Below, one piece after another: positions 1 through 12,122 of a DNA stretch of 64,000 bases. The first letter of the stretch is position 1, and the number at the start of each line of letters is the position of its first letter. Under the pieces are notes generated by a model. The model searched no databases, was not told where the DNA came from, and was given only the letters and a program-made list of their open reading frames with translations. Made by a program: the position numbers and the translations under genes. The stretch is taken from NCBI GenBank assembly GCA_033725935.1, contig MU867079.1, positions 498,849 through 562,848 on the forward strand. The letters are read 5' to 3'. This DNA comes from Cladorrhinum sp. PSN259 (Eukaryota; Ascomycota; Sordariomycetes; Sordariales; Podosporaceae).

Positions 1-3000
1 TGCAGGTTGGGGGCCAATACCTTGATAATTTGGAATTGATGAGATAAAAGACGCGGATGTGGGTGAGCAATGCTGAGGGATGAATAAGATGCTGATTATG
101 TGAGGCACAGTAAAAGGAGGGAGCACACAGTCGTTGCCCAAGGGGAATGGGGTAAAATGTAAGTGAGAGGCGCTGGTGAAGGGGAAACTCCCTTTTACTT
201 GCAGATCTTGTTACGACAAAGTGTCTTGGTGGCTTTGAGAATTCGTGTTCAAGATCAAGTGGTAGTTTGTGTATATTGGGGTGTGATTCTGATGGGCATG
301 ATGTGGGAGAGTTTGGGGGCCGACGGAGAGATGGGTCCATAAGGCTCATGCAGTCATTCTCTTGTGCATGCGGGTTTGCCGCCATGGCCAATGGGAGAGA
401 AAGGAGATGTTTCCTAATCAGGTCTCGTAGACTGGCCGCATTCGGGATGGGTGTGAGGTTGAGAGGTTGAGAACTCTCACTCACTCACTCAGGTGAAGAG
501 CCAGTGAAACGTCCTTGCTTCTTGATGCGACGTTCTGGCCACAAGGATGCACACTGAATGCAGATCGGGGGGTTCTGGGAATACAACTCTCCAAGAGTGG
601 CCATGTTATGGTGGTGATGTGATCAAAAGGCATGTTTCTAAAAGGAGGGTTTATTCCTGGGCCGGTGGCTTGCTTGTCCGCTCGCCTAGTCTATTTTTTG
701 GTCAGGCAAGTAGATAAAGACTGAGTCTAGGCTTGCCGGTTGCGGTCTCCCGGTTCTGATGATTGCTGACTGTGCAGAGTCAACACGTTGTGTAAGTGGT
801 CTGTCAAGCTCTCGGTAACTGATGATCCCGGCTGGAATTGTCTCTTGATATTGACTGAAAGGATTCACATTACACACCCACACCCGTCGCGCGGCTCGTT
901 GGTGCTCGACCAGTCAATTCAACTCAGTCAAGCCTGTGCTAAAGGTCTTTAGCCTTGGTGAAACCACACCGTGTCCGAGTCTGGGAAGGATTTTAGTTTC
1001 TGTGGAGGTTCAACCCACGGCTGTGGCAAAGTCTTTCTTGTCTTTGTCTTTTCGTGGGGAAGAAGGAAGGATTCTGTGGAGCGACTGAATGGCGAATATG
1101 GCCTGGCCTTTGCATCTCCCGACCCCTGATGAGTTGTTTACATTCTAGATTGGTCAAAGCGTCTAGTGGCAGTTACACATTAGACGCCATATGGAGCTAA
1201 ATCGGCTGTTGGCGATGTGTCTCGGCTGTTTTCAAGACGATAGCGTCTGTCTGTGTCCTCCAACAAAGTCGTACGAATTCATGATGGCGGCTGACAGTGC
1301 GTCTGTCATGTTGAACGATACGGCTCACATGACTCTCATGGACCGTGATTCTTGCATGCAAGGCTTCGGACAAAGATCCGGGTCTCATGGAAGCCCGACA
1401 TGCAGTCGATCCAAGTCCGAGGCCGGTCGCCCTCGGGCATTGTTTGGATATGCCCTCCAATTCCCCGAGTCCCTTTCCTGGGGTACGCACACATGATCAC
1501 AGTAGTAGTATTGATGAGCGAGTATCCCACCCACCACCATGGTTACAATAGACGCGAGAACAACGTGTGGCGACATGGCGCGGCTAAATTAGGTTGTTGG
1601 TGTGTGTTGTTGGCCGTTGGTTGTTTCCCATCACACCCTGACGTCCAACTTCAGCTTTCCATCATTTCCCTGATTGCTTGCGTTTCTGGTGTAGTGTATG
1701 TAGTACAGTTCAGGTGATGGTCCGGACCCCCGGAGGATGAGTTCGGCATACTATTCCTGCATACAACAAAAAAACAAGGTGGTGGTGGCCTGGCCGTATC
1801 TCTTGCTGTTGTGAAACGCATGTCGCTAATGTCCATGGTCAAAGTCGGAGATATAGACTTCCGAAAGGGGATAGGGTGTGGGTGCAGTGAATGCAGGTCG
1901 TCGTGTACGTGTTGTTGTATTTCCATCCCATTCGCCACGCACACGCGTTGGCTGGACTTGCAGATATGGATGCTCGTTTGTTTCATCTTTGTTGGTGTGG
2001 TGTGAGTTTCTCCCCCTGCACGACGTCGTGCTGTACGAACAGCTCCGTCCGGCGAGCATTTGACCACTCCTGACCTCTGCTTGGATGTGACCAAGTGTGC
2101 ATGCTACCCAATTCTGGAGATAAGTCTGGACACCTGACAGTACCCGACAAGGAGGAACAGGTTCAACAGTGACAGGATGCTACACTACCATGTTTCCCGA
2201 CTGACATTTTCCTTGGCATGCTTTCCCATACCGATTCCTTCGAGATCTGCCCTTCGGTTCTCTCACACCTTCCTTGTCCGTCCCGTCTGTGCCTCACAGG
2301 TACGCTTGGCAGAGAGTATCAAGAGGGAAGCATTAAGCGCGATATGTGGAGGTGGGAGATCATCAGCTCCAAGAGAAAGGCGTGCGTTTAATAACTATGT
2401 ACATGGTGGTGTGGTACAAGTTTGGTAACAGGAATATCATCATCATACTGGGGGAAAATTTAATATCCAAGGGAAAGAAACAATGGGTTTGATGTGACGG
2501 GATCCTCCCGCCGTCTCTGTTACTCAACGTAGGAGCCTGGAAGTTCCAATTGCAACTCCGACTGTAGGATCCCAAGGGACTCGCATGCTACCTCTCATCA
2601 CTTTATTTCCTGTCCGGTGCCTCACTCATCACTCTGCATCGTAAACATGTCTCGCGTGCTTGATGTTGTATCCAATCTCGAAAAGCTACAGATATCTTCA
2701 AAGCGGGCAGGTGAGAGAAAACTACCGAAGCGAAAGGATTCGATCTCCGATATACAAGGACCCCCAGCCGGGGGAGGAAAGGATTCATCCCCCAGCGACC
2801 GCCTGTAACGAAGAGGCAAAACACGGGAGATCCCTTCTTGAGGTCCCTTCCAAGGTTCTTTGAGATATTCCCTCACCGGATTGCCTTGCTCGATGATCAG
2901 AAGAGGTAGATGCCTGAGGATGCTGAGCAATGCATGGTTGGGGGGAGCTTGGTAATCAAGCAACCAAACACCCCTGAGCAGTATGTTGCCATTCTTGACC

Positions 3001-4314
3001 AAATAAACAAGGGAGTAGACAAACTCTCCAAAAAAACATTTGCCGCTCTACATGGGCCAAAGAAGAGTACCGCCAACATTGAACAAGGATATCGCTTCGC
3101 CCTTTTTTTAGTGAGTATGTACTCACCAAATAAACCAACCAAAGTTACCTTGTTCATCCAGGGATCATCATCTCACTCCTACTAAAATTACCAGAAACGG
3201 AATACATGATGTAACGACATAGCCTCACTGCAAGCTCTGGGGAGAGTTCATTACCAACACCTCTTTTGTAACAAAAAGACCAACCAGCTACCAAAAACTG
3301 AAAAGTGTTGAACAAAAAACAAGTACTAGCAAGACATATATTCCCCAAAAAAAAGAAATATTGAACCTCAGTTGCATGTATTTGCCACCAAGGCATGCAT
3401 CATATGATAGCTATCGTAAAAACCGTTTGTACAAGCCAAAAGAAAAGAAGAAGAAGAAGAAGAAGAAAAACAAAGAAAGGAAATCCACGTAAACATCTCA
3501 AAGTCGAATATTATCATTATTAATTAGTGACTAGATAAGTGTCTAATTACTGTCACAACTAAAATAAAAAAACACCTTTAGCCCAATCTCTATTCTAAGC
3601 TCTTTTCTCATACAAGGACACTCACTAACTAACAGGCAGGCAGGCAGAACCTCAACTAATTCAATTGCCTCCCATCATTTTCTTCATCACCAAAGTGCTT
3701 TTCCTGCAATTATTTTCAAAGGGGGGACAGACAGACGAAAAACACATAATGTTCCCTCTCCCTGCTGTAGAAATTACAAAATTTATAATAAAAAGAAAAA
3801 GCCCTCCCGTATTCTTGTTCACATTTATTATGTGGTTACCTCAAAGGATACAAGTTAATTCCACGACTTGCATCGTGAGTTCACAGACGATGGTGTGTCG
3901 GGCAGTGTGAACTGATCACAAGGCCATGATATATCTTTAGTTGTTTGGATATCTCAGATGTTACAAGATGGCTATTATAGAGGTAAATGTTTATCTACTC
4001 TGAGCTAGAATGCCCTCGAGTATTACAATCGTACACAAGTCACTCTATCTAGGCTTTTACACGGGTCCGGATTACACTTCGTCATTACTCATACACAGAG
4101 CTGCTCAAGTTCAGGCACGAGGGGCTCTCATAAATATGCGTGTATTGAGTCTTTAGTTATATCATATGCTGCTTAGATCGACCAAAGATTATATATATTC
4201 GCTGCCCAATGAGTAGGGAGGGTATCAAAGCAACCGCCAAACCATCAATGCCTCTTCCAGCAATGAACCAAACTCCATCGATATAAATGCAAACCACCCT
4301 CCACCACGCTCAAC
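1..4314. other. Intergenic region, no supported gene
   Basis: I see no convincing gene here. Open frames are short, mostly lack an ATG start, overlap each other on both strands, and have no recognisable domain. The stretch from about 3290 to 3660 is A-rich and includes an AAG microsatellite at about 3445-3467. The right end is the 3' flank of the DDHD phospholipase gene, which is transcribed leftwards and stops at 4315. The left part may be promoter or UTR of a gene beyond the window edge, which cannot be judged from this sequence. Confidence 0.6.
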
Positions 4315-7278
4315 TCACTTCCCGTGTCCCAAATCTCCACCAAACTTCCACCCCTTAACCTTCACAGCCCTCATACAAGCCAAGCCATTCCTCCTCCCAG
4401 GCCGTCTGCCAACCTCCAAGCAAATAAGCCTGATCAAATCCATATTTGCCCAATAACTCGTATGAGCACTCAACATGTTCAAGTACTGAATCTCCAACGG
4501 CCCGCCGCCGCTCCTCAAGTAATAATCGACCTGCCCATTATCATTCAACAGAAAGGCCTTCTTTTCCGCAATTTCCTCCCTCGTGAAATCATGCACCTCC
4601 AACTCCAACTGAGACGGCAACCTCGCAATAGATGGCTTACTCAGATGATCTGGTTGTGTCAAAGTTGCTGATGGTTCAGACGGCCCACCACCCGTCAGGG
4701 TGGAAAGCGTATTGCTGACAGTCTTGAAGAACGACGTACTGATACTGGGGACATAAGCCTGCCTCAAACTAGCCGCATAAACCGGATCAATAGTTCCGTT
4801 CAACAGATAGGCAATTGGATCCTCCTTGGCGAGGATATTGTAGATATTGTCAACCGCAATACAGCCAAACATGCCCACCTCCCCCACGATATCCTTAGCC
4901 ACCGTGTCTGCCGGGTCTGCATCAGCTTTCATACGTCCTCGTCTTGGACAAAGTGCTCCTCGTTCAAGAAGCATAAAGAACCCTGCCGGACTACCAAGTA
5001 AGAAGAGGTTGATAGTGTCAAACTCAAAGTGACTTTCCGAGGGAGGAGCGGCAAGATTCAGTCTGGGCACCCGAGTAGGTTGTTTTGACAGAATATCAAC
5101 AGCCATCGCACTTCCCAACGAGTGGCCGATCAAGTGAACTCGTCCCTTATCCGCAAAGCCCGGATTGTTCTTACACCAGAGTCTGTAAACACGATTTGCC
5201 TCTCCGACAAGAGCAGCAATCATCTTTGGCTTGTGATGGGACATGTAAAACGGAACGTCAAACATGACATCCGAGACCATGCTTCGTACTGCTGGAATCG
5301 TGTTCGGCTCAATGTCCTTCAAACTAAAACCATCGCCCGCTTTATCCTCCTCGTCGCTCATGGGGCCACCGTCCTCAAAGCTGAGGAGATGACGCCAGTT
5401 GATCGGCAACACCATGATACCATTCTGTTCTGGCCGAAGAACCGCCTTGACAGCGGGGGACTGAAGCTCAACATTGACAGACCTTCGGAAGGAATTGACG
5501 ACGTGCGTGAAGTGGTAACTCTCCACCCGCTCGGCAATCTTCTGACCGATACCGTGGGCAATGAGTACGAGATCTGTTACCTGCCCTTTCTCCTTATCAT
5601 GCTCACATCCAGGACATGTTCTGGGATCCGCATTTCCAGCGGATTGTTGGACTTCAACCGTAGGCTCCTTGGATTGCGCCCGCTTTTCGTGAACACGTTC
5701 CCAAGTAGCTCGGTCGAATCCACGAACAACAGGCAACCCCACCGTGACTCCCTTCATAATCTTCGAGAGCGGCCTCCGTGAGTAATAAGCTGATGGTGTT
5801 TGACTGGGCTTCAACAAAAAGGCAGTCGTAGCATCCTTGTAAATGACTTCGGCACGAGCATACGTCCTGGCTTCTGGCGGTGGCATAGTCGTATCGGTTT
5901 CCTCGTGAACAGGCTTCAGAGTCCCTTCAGTGGCAGCTTCACCCTCAAAACACCTCGCAGCACAGAAAGGATCACTCGATATCGGTGGCTCCGGGGGTAG
6001 ACCATCCTTGACTGGTTTAAGTCGTTTATCTGTAGTCGAATCGGGCCATAATCGATGAGAAATCTTTTCCTCTCCCAGCGGCCCAACGCTAAGTGCTGAT
6101 TTGATCTGATCCCTCCACATCTGTGTCCATGGCGTTAACTCGCGATAGCCTGCTTCCAGTTGGTTCGCAACCAGAGGCTCAACAGGAACCATCGTATCCC
6201 TATAAAACCACGTCGCCCTCATAACGGTGGCGATATCATTTACTGGAGACCAGTATATCGGCTTCATCTGCAACACTGGCAACGACACGACGTGGAGTCG
6301 CGAAATGCCGACCATAACCTCTGCCACATCCTCCACAGGTGGTGGTGGAGGCGTTTGCATCAAACTCATCGCACTAACCTTCCGTCCTGAACCAGAAGTA
6401 GAGCCTCTACTATCCGCCCTCGCCCTTCCAACTCTAAGACCAACCCCCCTCTCCTCAGGCGTACCCACGCCCGAGCTCCGACTCGACCTCGTCCCAAGCG
6501 GATCCAACTCTATTTTCGCGAACGGCTTGCCGGTCAGTCCATCACTCCTTCCCATCGAAGTACCAACGGCTGGCGAGCCAGCTAGCGTTCCTGGTCTCGA
6601 AACTGACCCAGGTATAACCATTGGCGTAGTCAGTGGTCCTACCTTCCCCCCCTCACTACCGACCATGAGAGCCATCACCCCCTCGACAACTTTATCCTCA
6701 TCTAGCCCTTCTACCCTTCTCCTGGTAACAGCGCAAAACTCTCTCCTCAATTCAGCAGAAGCTTCTACTCTGAGCTCAGGACAACAGGTTTGTATCTCCG
6801 GTTTTACGCTCGTCACTCCCATTCCTACCGATTGCCCAGTAAGGCCCGCCGCCATCCCTTGTGCCCCTTCAGCTTCATGTCGTTCTTTGTGAACTTTAGC
6901 TAAACGTTCCACGATACCCTTGAATTTCGCCCTCACGCTCTCCGCACTCTCGTCCCCTCTTTTCTGCCTTTTTATTGCAGCGGCATGGCCGTTCCTGTGC
7001 TCTTCATTCCTAAAACCTCTCCAAGCTCTTTCTAGCGCTAGATTATCACCCGCTGTAAACGGCCGTACTGGGAGTTTAGACTCGGCTGGTGTTGTGCTGC
7101 TGGTTGTGATGATCGTTGAAGCAGCTGAGAGGGGGTCATCGATTGGTATAGGCGAGGAGTAGAAGAATTGGGCGTTTATTGGTGGAGGCGTATCGTCGTT
7201 CTGGGGGGTAGAAGAGATCGGTTGGAGGCGACAGGAGGGACTGAAGGTGTGTTGCGGCTTGGGAGTGGCGGTGGTCAT
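4315..7278 (-). CDS. DDHD-domain phospholipase (PA-PLA1-like)
   Basis: A single-exon gene for a 987-aa protein of the intracellular phosphatidic-acid-preferring phospholipase A1 family (mammalian DDHD1/DDHD2, yeast YOR022C). Members hydrolyse phospholipids at organelle membranes. The N-terminal third is low-complexity, rich in Ser, Thr and Pro. A WWE-like region follows, with a Trp-Tyr pair in 'ATWFYRDTMVPVEP'. The central lipase part has 'LIAHGIGQ' and the nucleophile elbow GHSLGS, with Ser720 as predicted catalytic residue. The C-terminal DDHD domain contains 'EDPIAYLLNGTIDPVYA' and ends with 'YLNMLSAHTSYWANMDL'. I start at the ATG at 7278 (MTTATPK); an in-frame ATG at 7359 would add 27 hydrophobic residues. 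The size is normal for fungal members. The family is confident; the exact lipid substrate is not. Confidence 0.9.
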   Translation of the reverse strand: MTTATPKPQHTFSPSCRLQPISSTPQNDDTPPPINAQFFYSSPIPIDDPLSAASTIITTSSTTPAESKLPVRPFTAGDNLALERAWRGFRNEEHRNGHAAAIKRQKRGDESAESVRAKFKGIVERLAKVHKERHEAEGAQGMAAGLTGQSVGMGVTSVKPEIQTCCPELRVEASAELRREFCAVTRRRVEGLDEDKVVEGVMALMVGSEGGKVGPLTTPMVIPGSVSRPGTLAGSPAVGTSMGRSDGLTGKPFAKIELDPLGTRSSRSSGVGTPEERGVGLRVGRARADSRGSTSGSGRKVSAMSLMQTPPPPPVEDVAEVMVGISRLHVVSLPVLQMKPIYWSPVNDIATVMRATWFYRDTMVPVEPLVANQLEAGYRELTPWTQMWRDQIKSALSVGPLGEEKISHRLWPDSTTDKRLKPVKDGLPPEPPISSDPFCAARCFEGEAATEGTLKPVHEETDTTMPPPEARTYARAEVIYKDATTAFLLKPSQTPSAYYSRRPLSKIMKGVTVGLPVVRGFDRATWERVHEKRAQSKEPTVEVQQSAGNADPRTCPGCEHDKEKGQVTDLVLIAHGIGQKIAERVESYHFTHVVNSFRRSVNVELQSPAVKAVLRPEQNGIMVLPINWRHLLSFEDGGPMSDEEDKAGDGFSLKDIEPNTIPAVRSMVSDVMFDVPFYMSHHKPKMIAALVGEANRVYRLWCKNNPGFADKGRVHLIGHSLGSAMAVDILSKQPTRVPRLNLAAPPSESHFEFDTINLFLLGSPAGFFMLLERGALCPRRGRMKADADPADTVAKDIVGEVGMFGCIAVDNIYNILAKEDPIAYLLNGTIDPVYAASLRQAYVPSISTSFFKTVSNTLSTLTGGGPSEPSATLTQPDHLSKPSIARLPSQLELEVHDFTREEIAEKKAFLLNDNGQVDYYLRSGGGPLEIQYLNMLSAHTSYWANMDLIRLICLEVGRRPGRRNGLACMRAVKVKGWKFGGDLGHGK

Positions 7279-8437
7279 TGTGCCTGTAGCGGAGGAGGTC
7301 AGACTATGGGAGAAGATGAAAGGATGGACGAAACATAAAGAAAATATAAGGCGAGGCAACAGGGAAAAAGAGGTGTTCTCCGGAGACTGAGAGAAACTGA
7401 AACAACTGTACCTGTACTATGTGTTGTCCTGCATCAAAGAGCTGCAGACTGCAGCTGGAACAGTGACACGGCCTGCGGGCTTGGATTGTAGAGCTCACTA
7501 GGACGCGCGTGTTGTTAGTGTTGCGTAAGATGAACGCAGTATCAATGATTGCCGTACCCCATAAAATTAAAGATAAGGTACTCAGCCCGAGACATCACGA
7601 AAAAAATCAGAAGAAAAAACCGTTCAAAAACTGCAAGGAGAATAGATAGCAGCCTAGAAGGTGCAATAGGCAGGCACGCCGGTTGTTCAGGTGCATGTGT
7701 AAGATGACGTGGTTAGCTTTGCCAGCCGCGTTCAATCTGCGTGGAACATCCCTGGAATTTCATTGGACGCCCTGCTTTTCAGCGTCGAGTACCGGCACTA
7801 ACGCGGGCACTAACAGATAGCGACCTGATCATGTGGTGCTGGAACCGTTGAGTATCGGTCAGTAGCCTTTTTTGTTGGGAAACTGGGCCAATGCTTTGTT
7901 TCAATTGTTCATATGATCAAAACCGCCGGATGTCTTTATGCGATTCTGTTCCATATGGAATTGTCAGAATACGCATGATCAAACCCTAACCCTGCCTGTG
8001 TGCTTCTCTGTTGCCATCATAGAAAGGGTGTAAACTCCATCATAGAGTCTATTAACAGCATAGAGCAAAATCTCTAGGGCACCATGGTATCTGGCGGCTA
8101 GTGAGATCCATTGAAGGCTCGAGAGTTGTCGTTGATGCCAAGCATATAAAGTCGCAACGGGACGGACCGAAGCCGTGTACGGTCTGCGGGGTTCTTGTTG
8201 TTGATCAGTCAAGGATTGATTCTACATAGTACATACCCCGTTGTCCTCGAGCACTCATTTCCCACCCTTCCATTACACATAGCAACTCCAAAAAACCAAA
8301 AAGCCAAAATCTCAAAGTCCCACCCAGGGTATCAATAAGTCCATCCATGCAGCTAATAATCCACGCCTGCTAACCATCAAGTCGTTGCAATGAACCTCTC
8401 CCTTTGACACAAACACAACACAAACCCAGAGCTTCTT
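7279..8437. other. Intergenic: 5' flank of the phospholipase gene and 3' flank of the AT-hook gene
   Basis: About 1.15 kb without a gene. Both neighbours are transcribed leftwards, so this holds the terminator side of the AT-hook gene and the promoter of the phospholipase gene. A telobox-like motif AAACCCTAACCC lies at 7981-7992. Such motifs occur in promoters of growth-related fungal and plant genes, but its position about 700 nt from the phospholipase ATG makes a role uncertain. Nothing else is recognisable. Confidence 0.5.
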
Positions 8438-10574
8438 TCAAGGCTTCTTCAAAGACTTCAACAAAGGCGCAATCCTCGACTTCTTACTCAGCCCAACCCT
8501 ATACTGTACCTTATTCGTGGCAGCAATAAAATCAGCAGCCGTCTTAGAAGCCGCTGGTTTCTCCTTCTTTTTGACCACAGGCTCTGCTGTAGCTTGCTTT
8601 TCAAGCTTCTCTTGTTCTTGCTTCTTGTTCTTCTTAACCTCATCGTCCTCCTGAGCATCAGGCGTATGTGCTTCCTCTTCTTCTTCATCGTCTTCCACCG
8701 CCGCCTTCTTTCGACCACGCTGTTGGTTCCGTGATACTTCTGCCAGGGGTTTGGGTGCGGGTTCTTCCTCAATCACCTCGGGCTCGATAGGTAATGGTTC
8801 AGGAGCTGGTGCTGTAGTCACATCGGACTTGCGAGGACGACCGCGCCGCTTCTTGGAGGGTGGCTCCTCTGACTCCACCACAGCTGGTGGCTCAACGGTC
8901 GCTTCATCAAGTTGAGCAACAGGTTCCGCGAGGGTCGGCTCCTTCTTCTTTCGTCCTCTCTTATTTTTGGCTGGTGGTTCTTGTGGTGCTGAAGTAGTTT
9001 CGATGACAGCAGGTTCCAGCTCGGGATTAGGAGTGAACGTCTCGTCCTTAAGGTCTTGAGGCTCTTCAGTTGGTAGTTCAGACACGTCCTCGTGCCCATA
9101 GTCACCGTCCAATTCATCCATTTCATCATCACTGCCGTAGACGACCTTTCGTTTCTTTGCTGCGCGTGAAGCCGAACTAGAATTGGTTGCCAGAGAAGCA
9201 GTTACTGCCTTTTTTCTGCCTCTCTTCTTCGCAGAAGCAGAAGCGGGCATATCAATCAATACATCTGGGGAGGACTGCTGCGGATTATCAGTCTGCCCTG
9301 CTGATCCATCTTCCTCCGCTGAAGTATTTACCGATTTAGCTGTTGACGGCATCTCTTGTCTGGAAGAATCCATCCGACTAGGTGTTGAATAAGGTATTGT
9401 GCTAACCGTCACGCCGCTTGATTTGTGTACCACTTCCACGAACCCAGCCAGCTGTGTAGGCAAGGTGGGCTGCGGCACTTCGAGCCCATTCTGCGACGAG
9501 ATATTGACCACCTCGTACTGTTGCTTCTGACTCATTGTCAATTCGCTCTGCTCAACATAGAGCTGCGTAGGGACCTCTAATGCGCCGGTTGTATCGTGAT
9601 TATTCCTCCCTGACCGTCTCAGTGAGCTTGGAGTCTCGGCAGGCAGGAGAACTATAGGACTCGAATCGACATCATTGGGAAGTGGACTGGTCTGTGTGTC
9701 CCGTTTGGCTCTTTTGCTTTTCGGTGCCGGTGTCGCTTCCGGAAACTCGTATGGATCATTTTGTATTGTGGTCTCTGCAGCCCTATTGCGCTTTCCTCTC
9801 GCGCTGCTTCTCGTAGACTTTGCTGATCCTCCAGCACCCACATTCTGCGAGCTGGGCACTTCCCAAACACTGTCGGTATCAAGCGCCTTACTAGGAGTCG
9901 TGAGGTCGATCGTCTCGGCCGCCTTCTGCGACTTGGTCCTTGCACGACCAGATTTCCGTGTTGAGGATGACATTGAAAGAGCCAGCTCTGCTTCTAGCGT
10001 CTGCCCCGCCGTAGGTGGGTAAGTGTTCGGAATGACGGTCGCCAGTGATTCTGAAGAAATCCCAGCAGTTGGTGGTAAAGTGTCCGGTATGTGCGACTCT
10101 GAGGAAGTGCTTGCGTCGAACGGATGCATGAGTGCGACAGCCTGGTTGTATGCGCGCGCAAAAAGCGATGAATCGGTTTCTGCAGTACTTTTGGTCTGGG
10201 GAATTATAGTTTCGTGGCGCTTGTCGTGGGGTTCATCCTCGGTTTGGCCAACATTAATATCGCCACCGGTAGTGGTCTCCTCAAAGTCGCTGTCATCGTC
10301 CTCGGAATCGAGGATCACCCGTTTCGAAGGAGCCATGTCGTTAGGGGTTTCTTTCGGATTGAGCGGAGTCAATGCTGCTGCTGCCTTGGCTGCCTACAAG
10401 TTTACCTGGAATTAGTCGCGGTGGAAATTGACTTTCAGGGACTGGACGCGTCGTAAAAGCGGGGCCTCGATAACTTACAGTACGCGAGGTCACGGGTTTC
10501 TGGCGGCTGTTGCCAAGATTAATCCTGAGAAGCCCGGTCCCCTTCTTCCCTTTCCCCATCAATAACAGCACCAT
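8438..10574 (-). CDS. Multi-AT-hook chromatin-type protein, unnamed
   Basis: Two exons, 10479-10574 and 8438-10393, encode a 683-aa disordered, nuclear-type protein. The intron is phase 0 with donor GTAAGT and acceptor TTGTAG. At least four AT-hook cores are seen: RGRKK near residues 420, 508 and 588, and RGRPRK near 545. These bind the minor groove of AT-rich DNA. Acidic runs (SEDDDSDFEE near the start, DDEEEEEE near residue 600) and Lys-rich tracts alternate. The C-terminus carries a conserved-looking block, 'YRVGLSKKSRIAPLL', that recalls the C-terminal VGLS-type motif of RAD51AP1; this is a resemblance only. An alternative start at 10336 (MAPSKRV, good context) would skip exon 1. No enzymatic domain is visible. 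The call as a DNA-binding protein is firm; its role is unknown. Confidence 0.8.
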
Positions 10575-12122
10575 GGTTGCTCAAGTTGGTGATATATTTC
10601 TTGTGCATTTTCAAGACTCGTGCACGAGGTCCCCCATAACTGGTGTTTAATGGGCATTGGAAACACATTGGACGAAAAACTGCAGCGAAGATTTCACTTA
10701 AAATGCCTGCGCACGGACGTCTCTATTGCTCACAGCTTCAACAATGACAGCAACAGCAGCAGCGTACTGTCGTCTGAAGTATTGCAGTCGGTATCAATAT
10801 ATTTCTCAATTCTCTTCTGATATCTCTCTATCTTGCATGAACCAAAGCCTGTAAATACAGTCATATCATGCCTTCATCCAACCCTTTTCCCTCCGCTCAC
10901 TTCTCACCCTCAACCAAATAAACCAAATGACAATTCCTCAACCTCCATCAACATCATTAACAGTCACATATATCCACTCCCCAGATATTATCAATAATCT
11001 TCACCCCTCTCTTCCCCCGCTTTCCCATTCAATACGACTCTCGAAACTTACCTCCAATTCAAACTCCACTCCACTCAGACATATTCCTTCCGTACATGTA
11101 TATATATTCCTTCCAGATTCCCGACCCCGGTTCGCCAAAATACCGCGCCGCAATAATACAATAATACCACTCTAACTGTATATCGGACTGATCACGATAC
11201 GACGGATGGTTTCTGTGTCTGCGAATCTCACCGACCAAAAAGAGCGGCACAGTTCGGTCCCACTGAACAACTACTACACGGTAGGCCCCTGTTCCCATCG
11301 GCCGCCGCCGCTGCACATCGCTGCTGCACACCTAATCCGTCAAACTAAACCATGTGGATTCAGGGATCGTAAACAACAGCATGACGGCGTGACGGCGTGG
11401 TGGCGGCGGTGGCAGACGGCGGTGTCGAAGGTGAGCCATCCGGCTAGGTGTACATTCAACGGTTCTTCTAGAAGGTCTTGTGTATGTCAGGGGCATGAGT
11501 TACTCTGTTCGTCCAAGGATCTTGTACTCTTCCGAGTGTCATCTGGGCAATAATAGTAGCAGTGACCAAACCAATGAACATACATCGCCAGAGTGGGAGA
11601 ACCCTACACCAACCCAAGAAATGGTCATAGGAAAGAGAAAGGCTCAGGGTAAGAAAAAATAACATCAACAATGTTGGAATAACTCATGAAAAAACCTAAT
11701 CTGACTCTTCTGGTCACCGTAAAGCCCACCCATTCATCCCAGTAGGTAAATTCTAAAGCGCCATCCCCAGAACCAAGCCCTAGCAAATCCCATAATGAGC
11801 GAATGTGCCGAAACCAAAAAGAATAAAACCAAAAATATGTGGGTATCAAAGAATGCCAGAAGGAGAATGCCCCCCATCCTGGTCGCGGGCTCGGGGGGGC
11901 CGGGGGGGGGTGGGGGGGGGGGGGGNNNNNNNNNNATCCGCATTTGGCCCAAAAAAAAAAAAAAAAAACAAAAAAATTTTGGTTTAAAAACACGCCCCAA
12001 CTCCCCCCCCCCCCCCCCCTTAACCCCCCCCCCCCCCCCCCCCCCCCCCGCCCGAAACTCCCAGTAGGTATCATCCATCTCACCTCAAAACACCCAGCCT
12101 CCAAATCTCTCAATGCAACCAC
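10575..12122. other. Intergenic region containing an assembly gap
   Basis: About 1.5 kb with no supported gene. The left part is the promoter side of the AT-hook gene, and the right part is the 3' flank of the histidine-phosphatase-like gene. Between 11892 and 12049 the sequence is homopolymer junk around ten Ns (annotated separately). Open frames that cross it, rich in poly-Pro or poly-Gly, are artefacts. Confidence 0.6.
11892..12049. other. Scaffold gap (10 N) flanked by poly-G, poly-A and poly-C runs
   Basis: Ten Ns at 11926-11935 stand for an unsized gap. The left flank degenerates into G runs (about 11893-11925). The right flank has an 18-base A run at 11951-11968 and then C runs at 12003-12019 and 12024-12049. 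G on the left and C on the right of a gap is what dark-cycle poly-G read ends from two-colour sequencing would give on the two strands. The bases here should not be treated as genomic. Confidence 0.85.

Noticed and set aside
1651..2094. 147-codon leftward frame as a gene
   Set aside because: No domain, no splice context, low-complexity His/Thr/Pro composition, and overlapping frames on the other strand.
7981..7992. Interstitial telomere
   Set aside because: Only two units of CCCTAA are present, which fits a telobox motif or chance, not a telomere tract.
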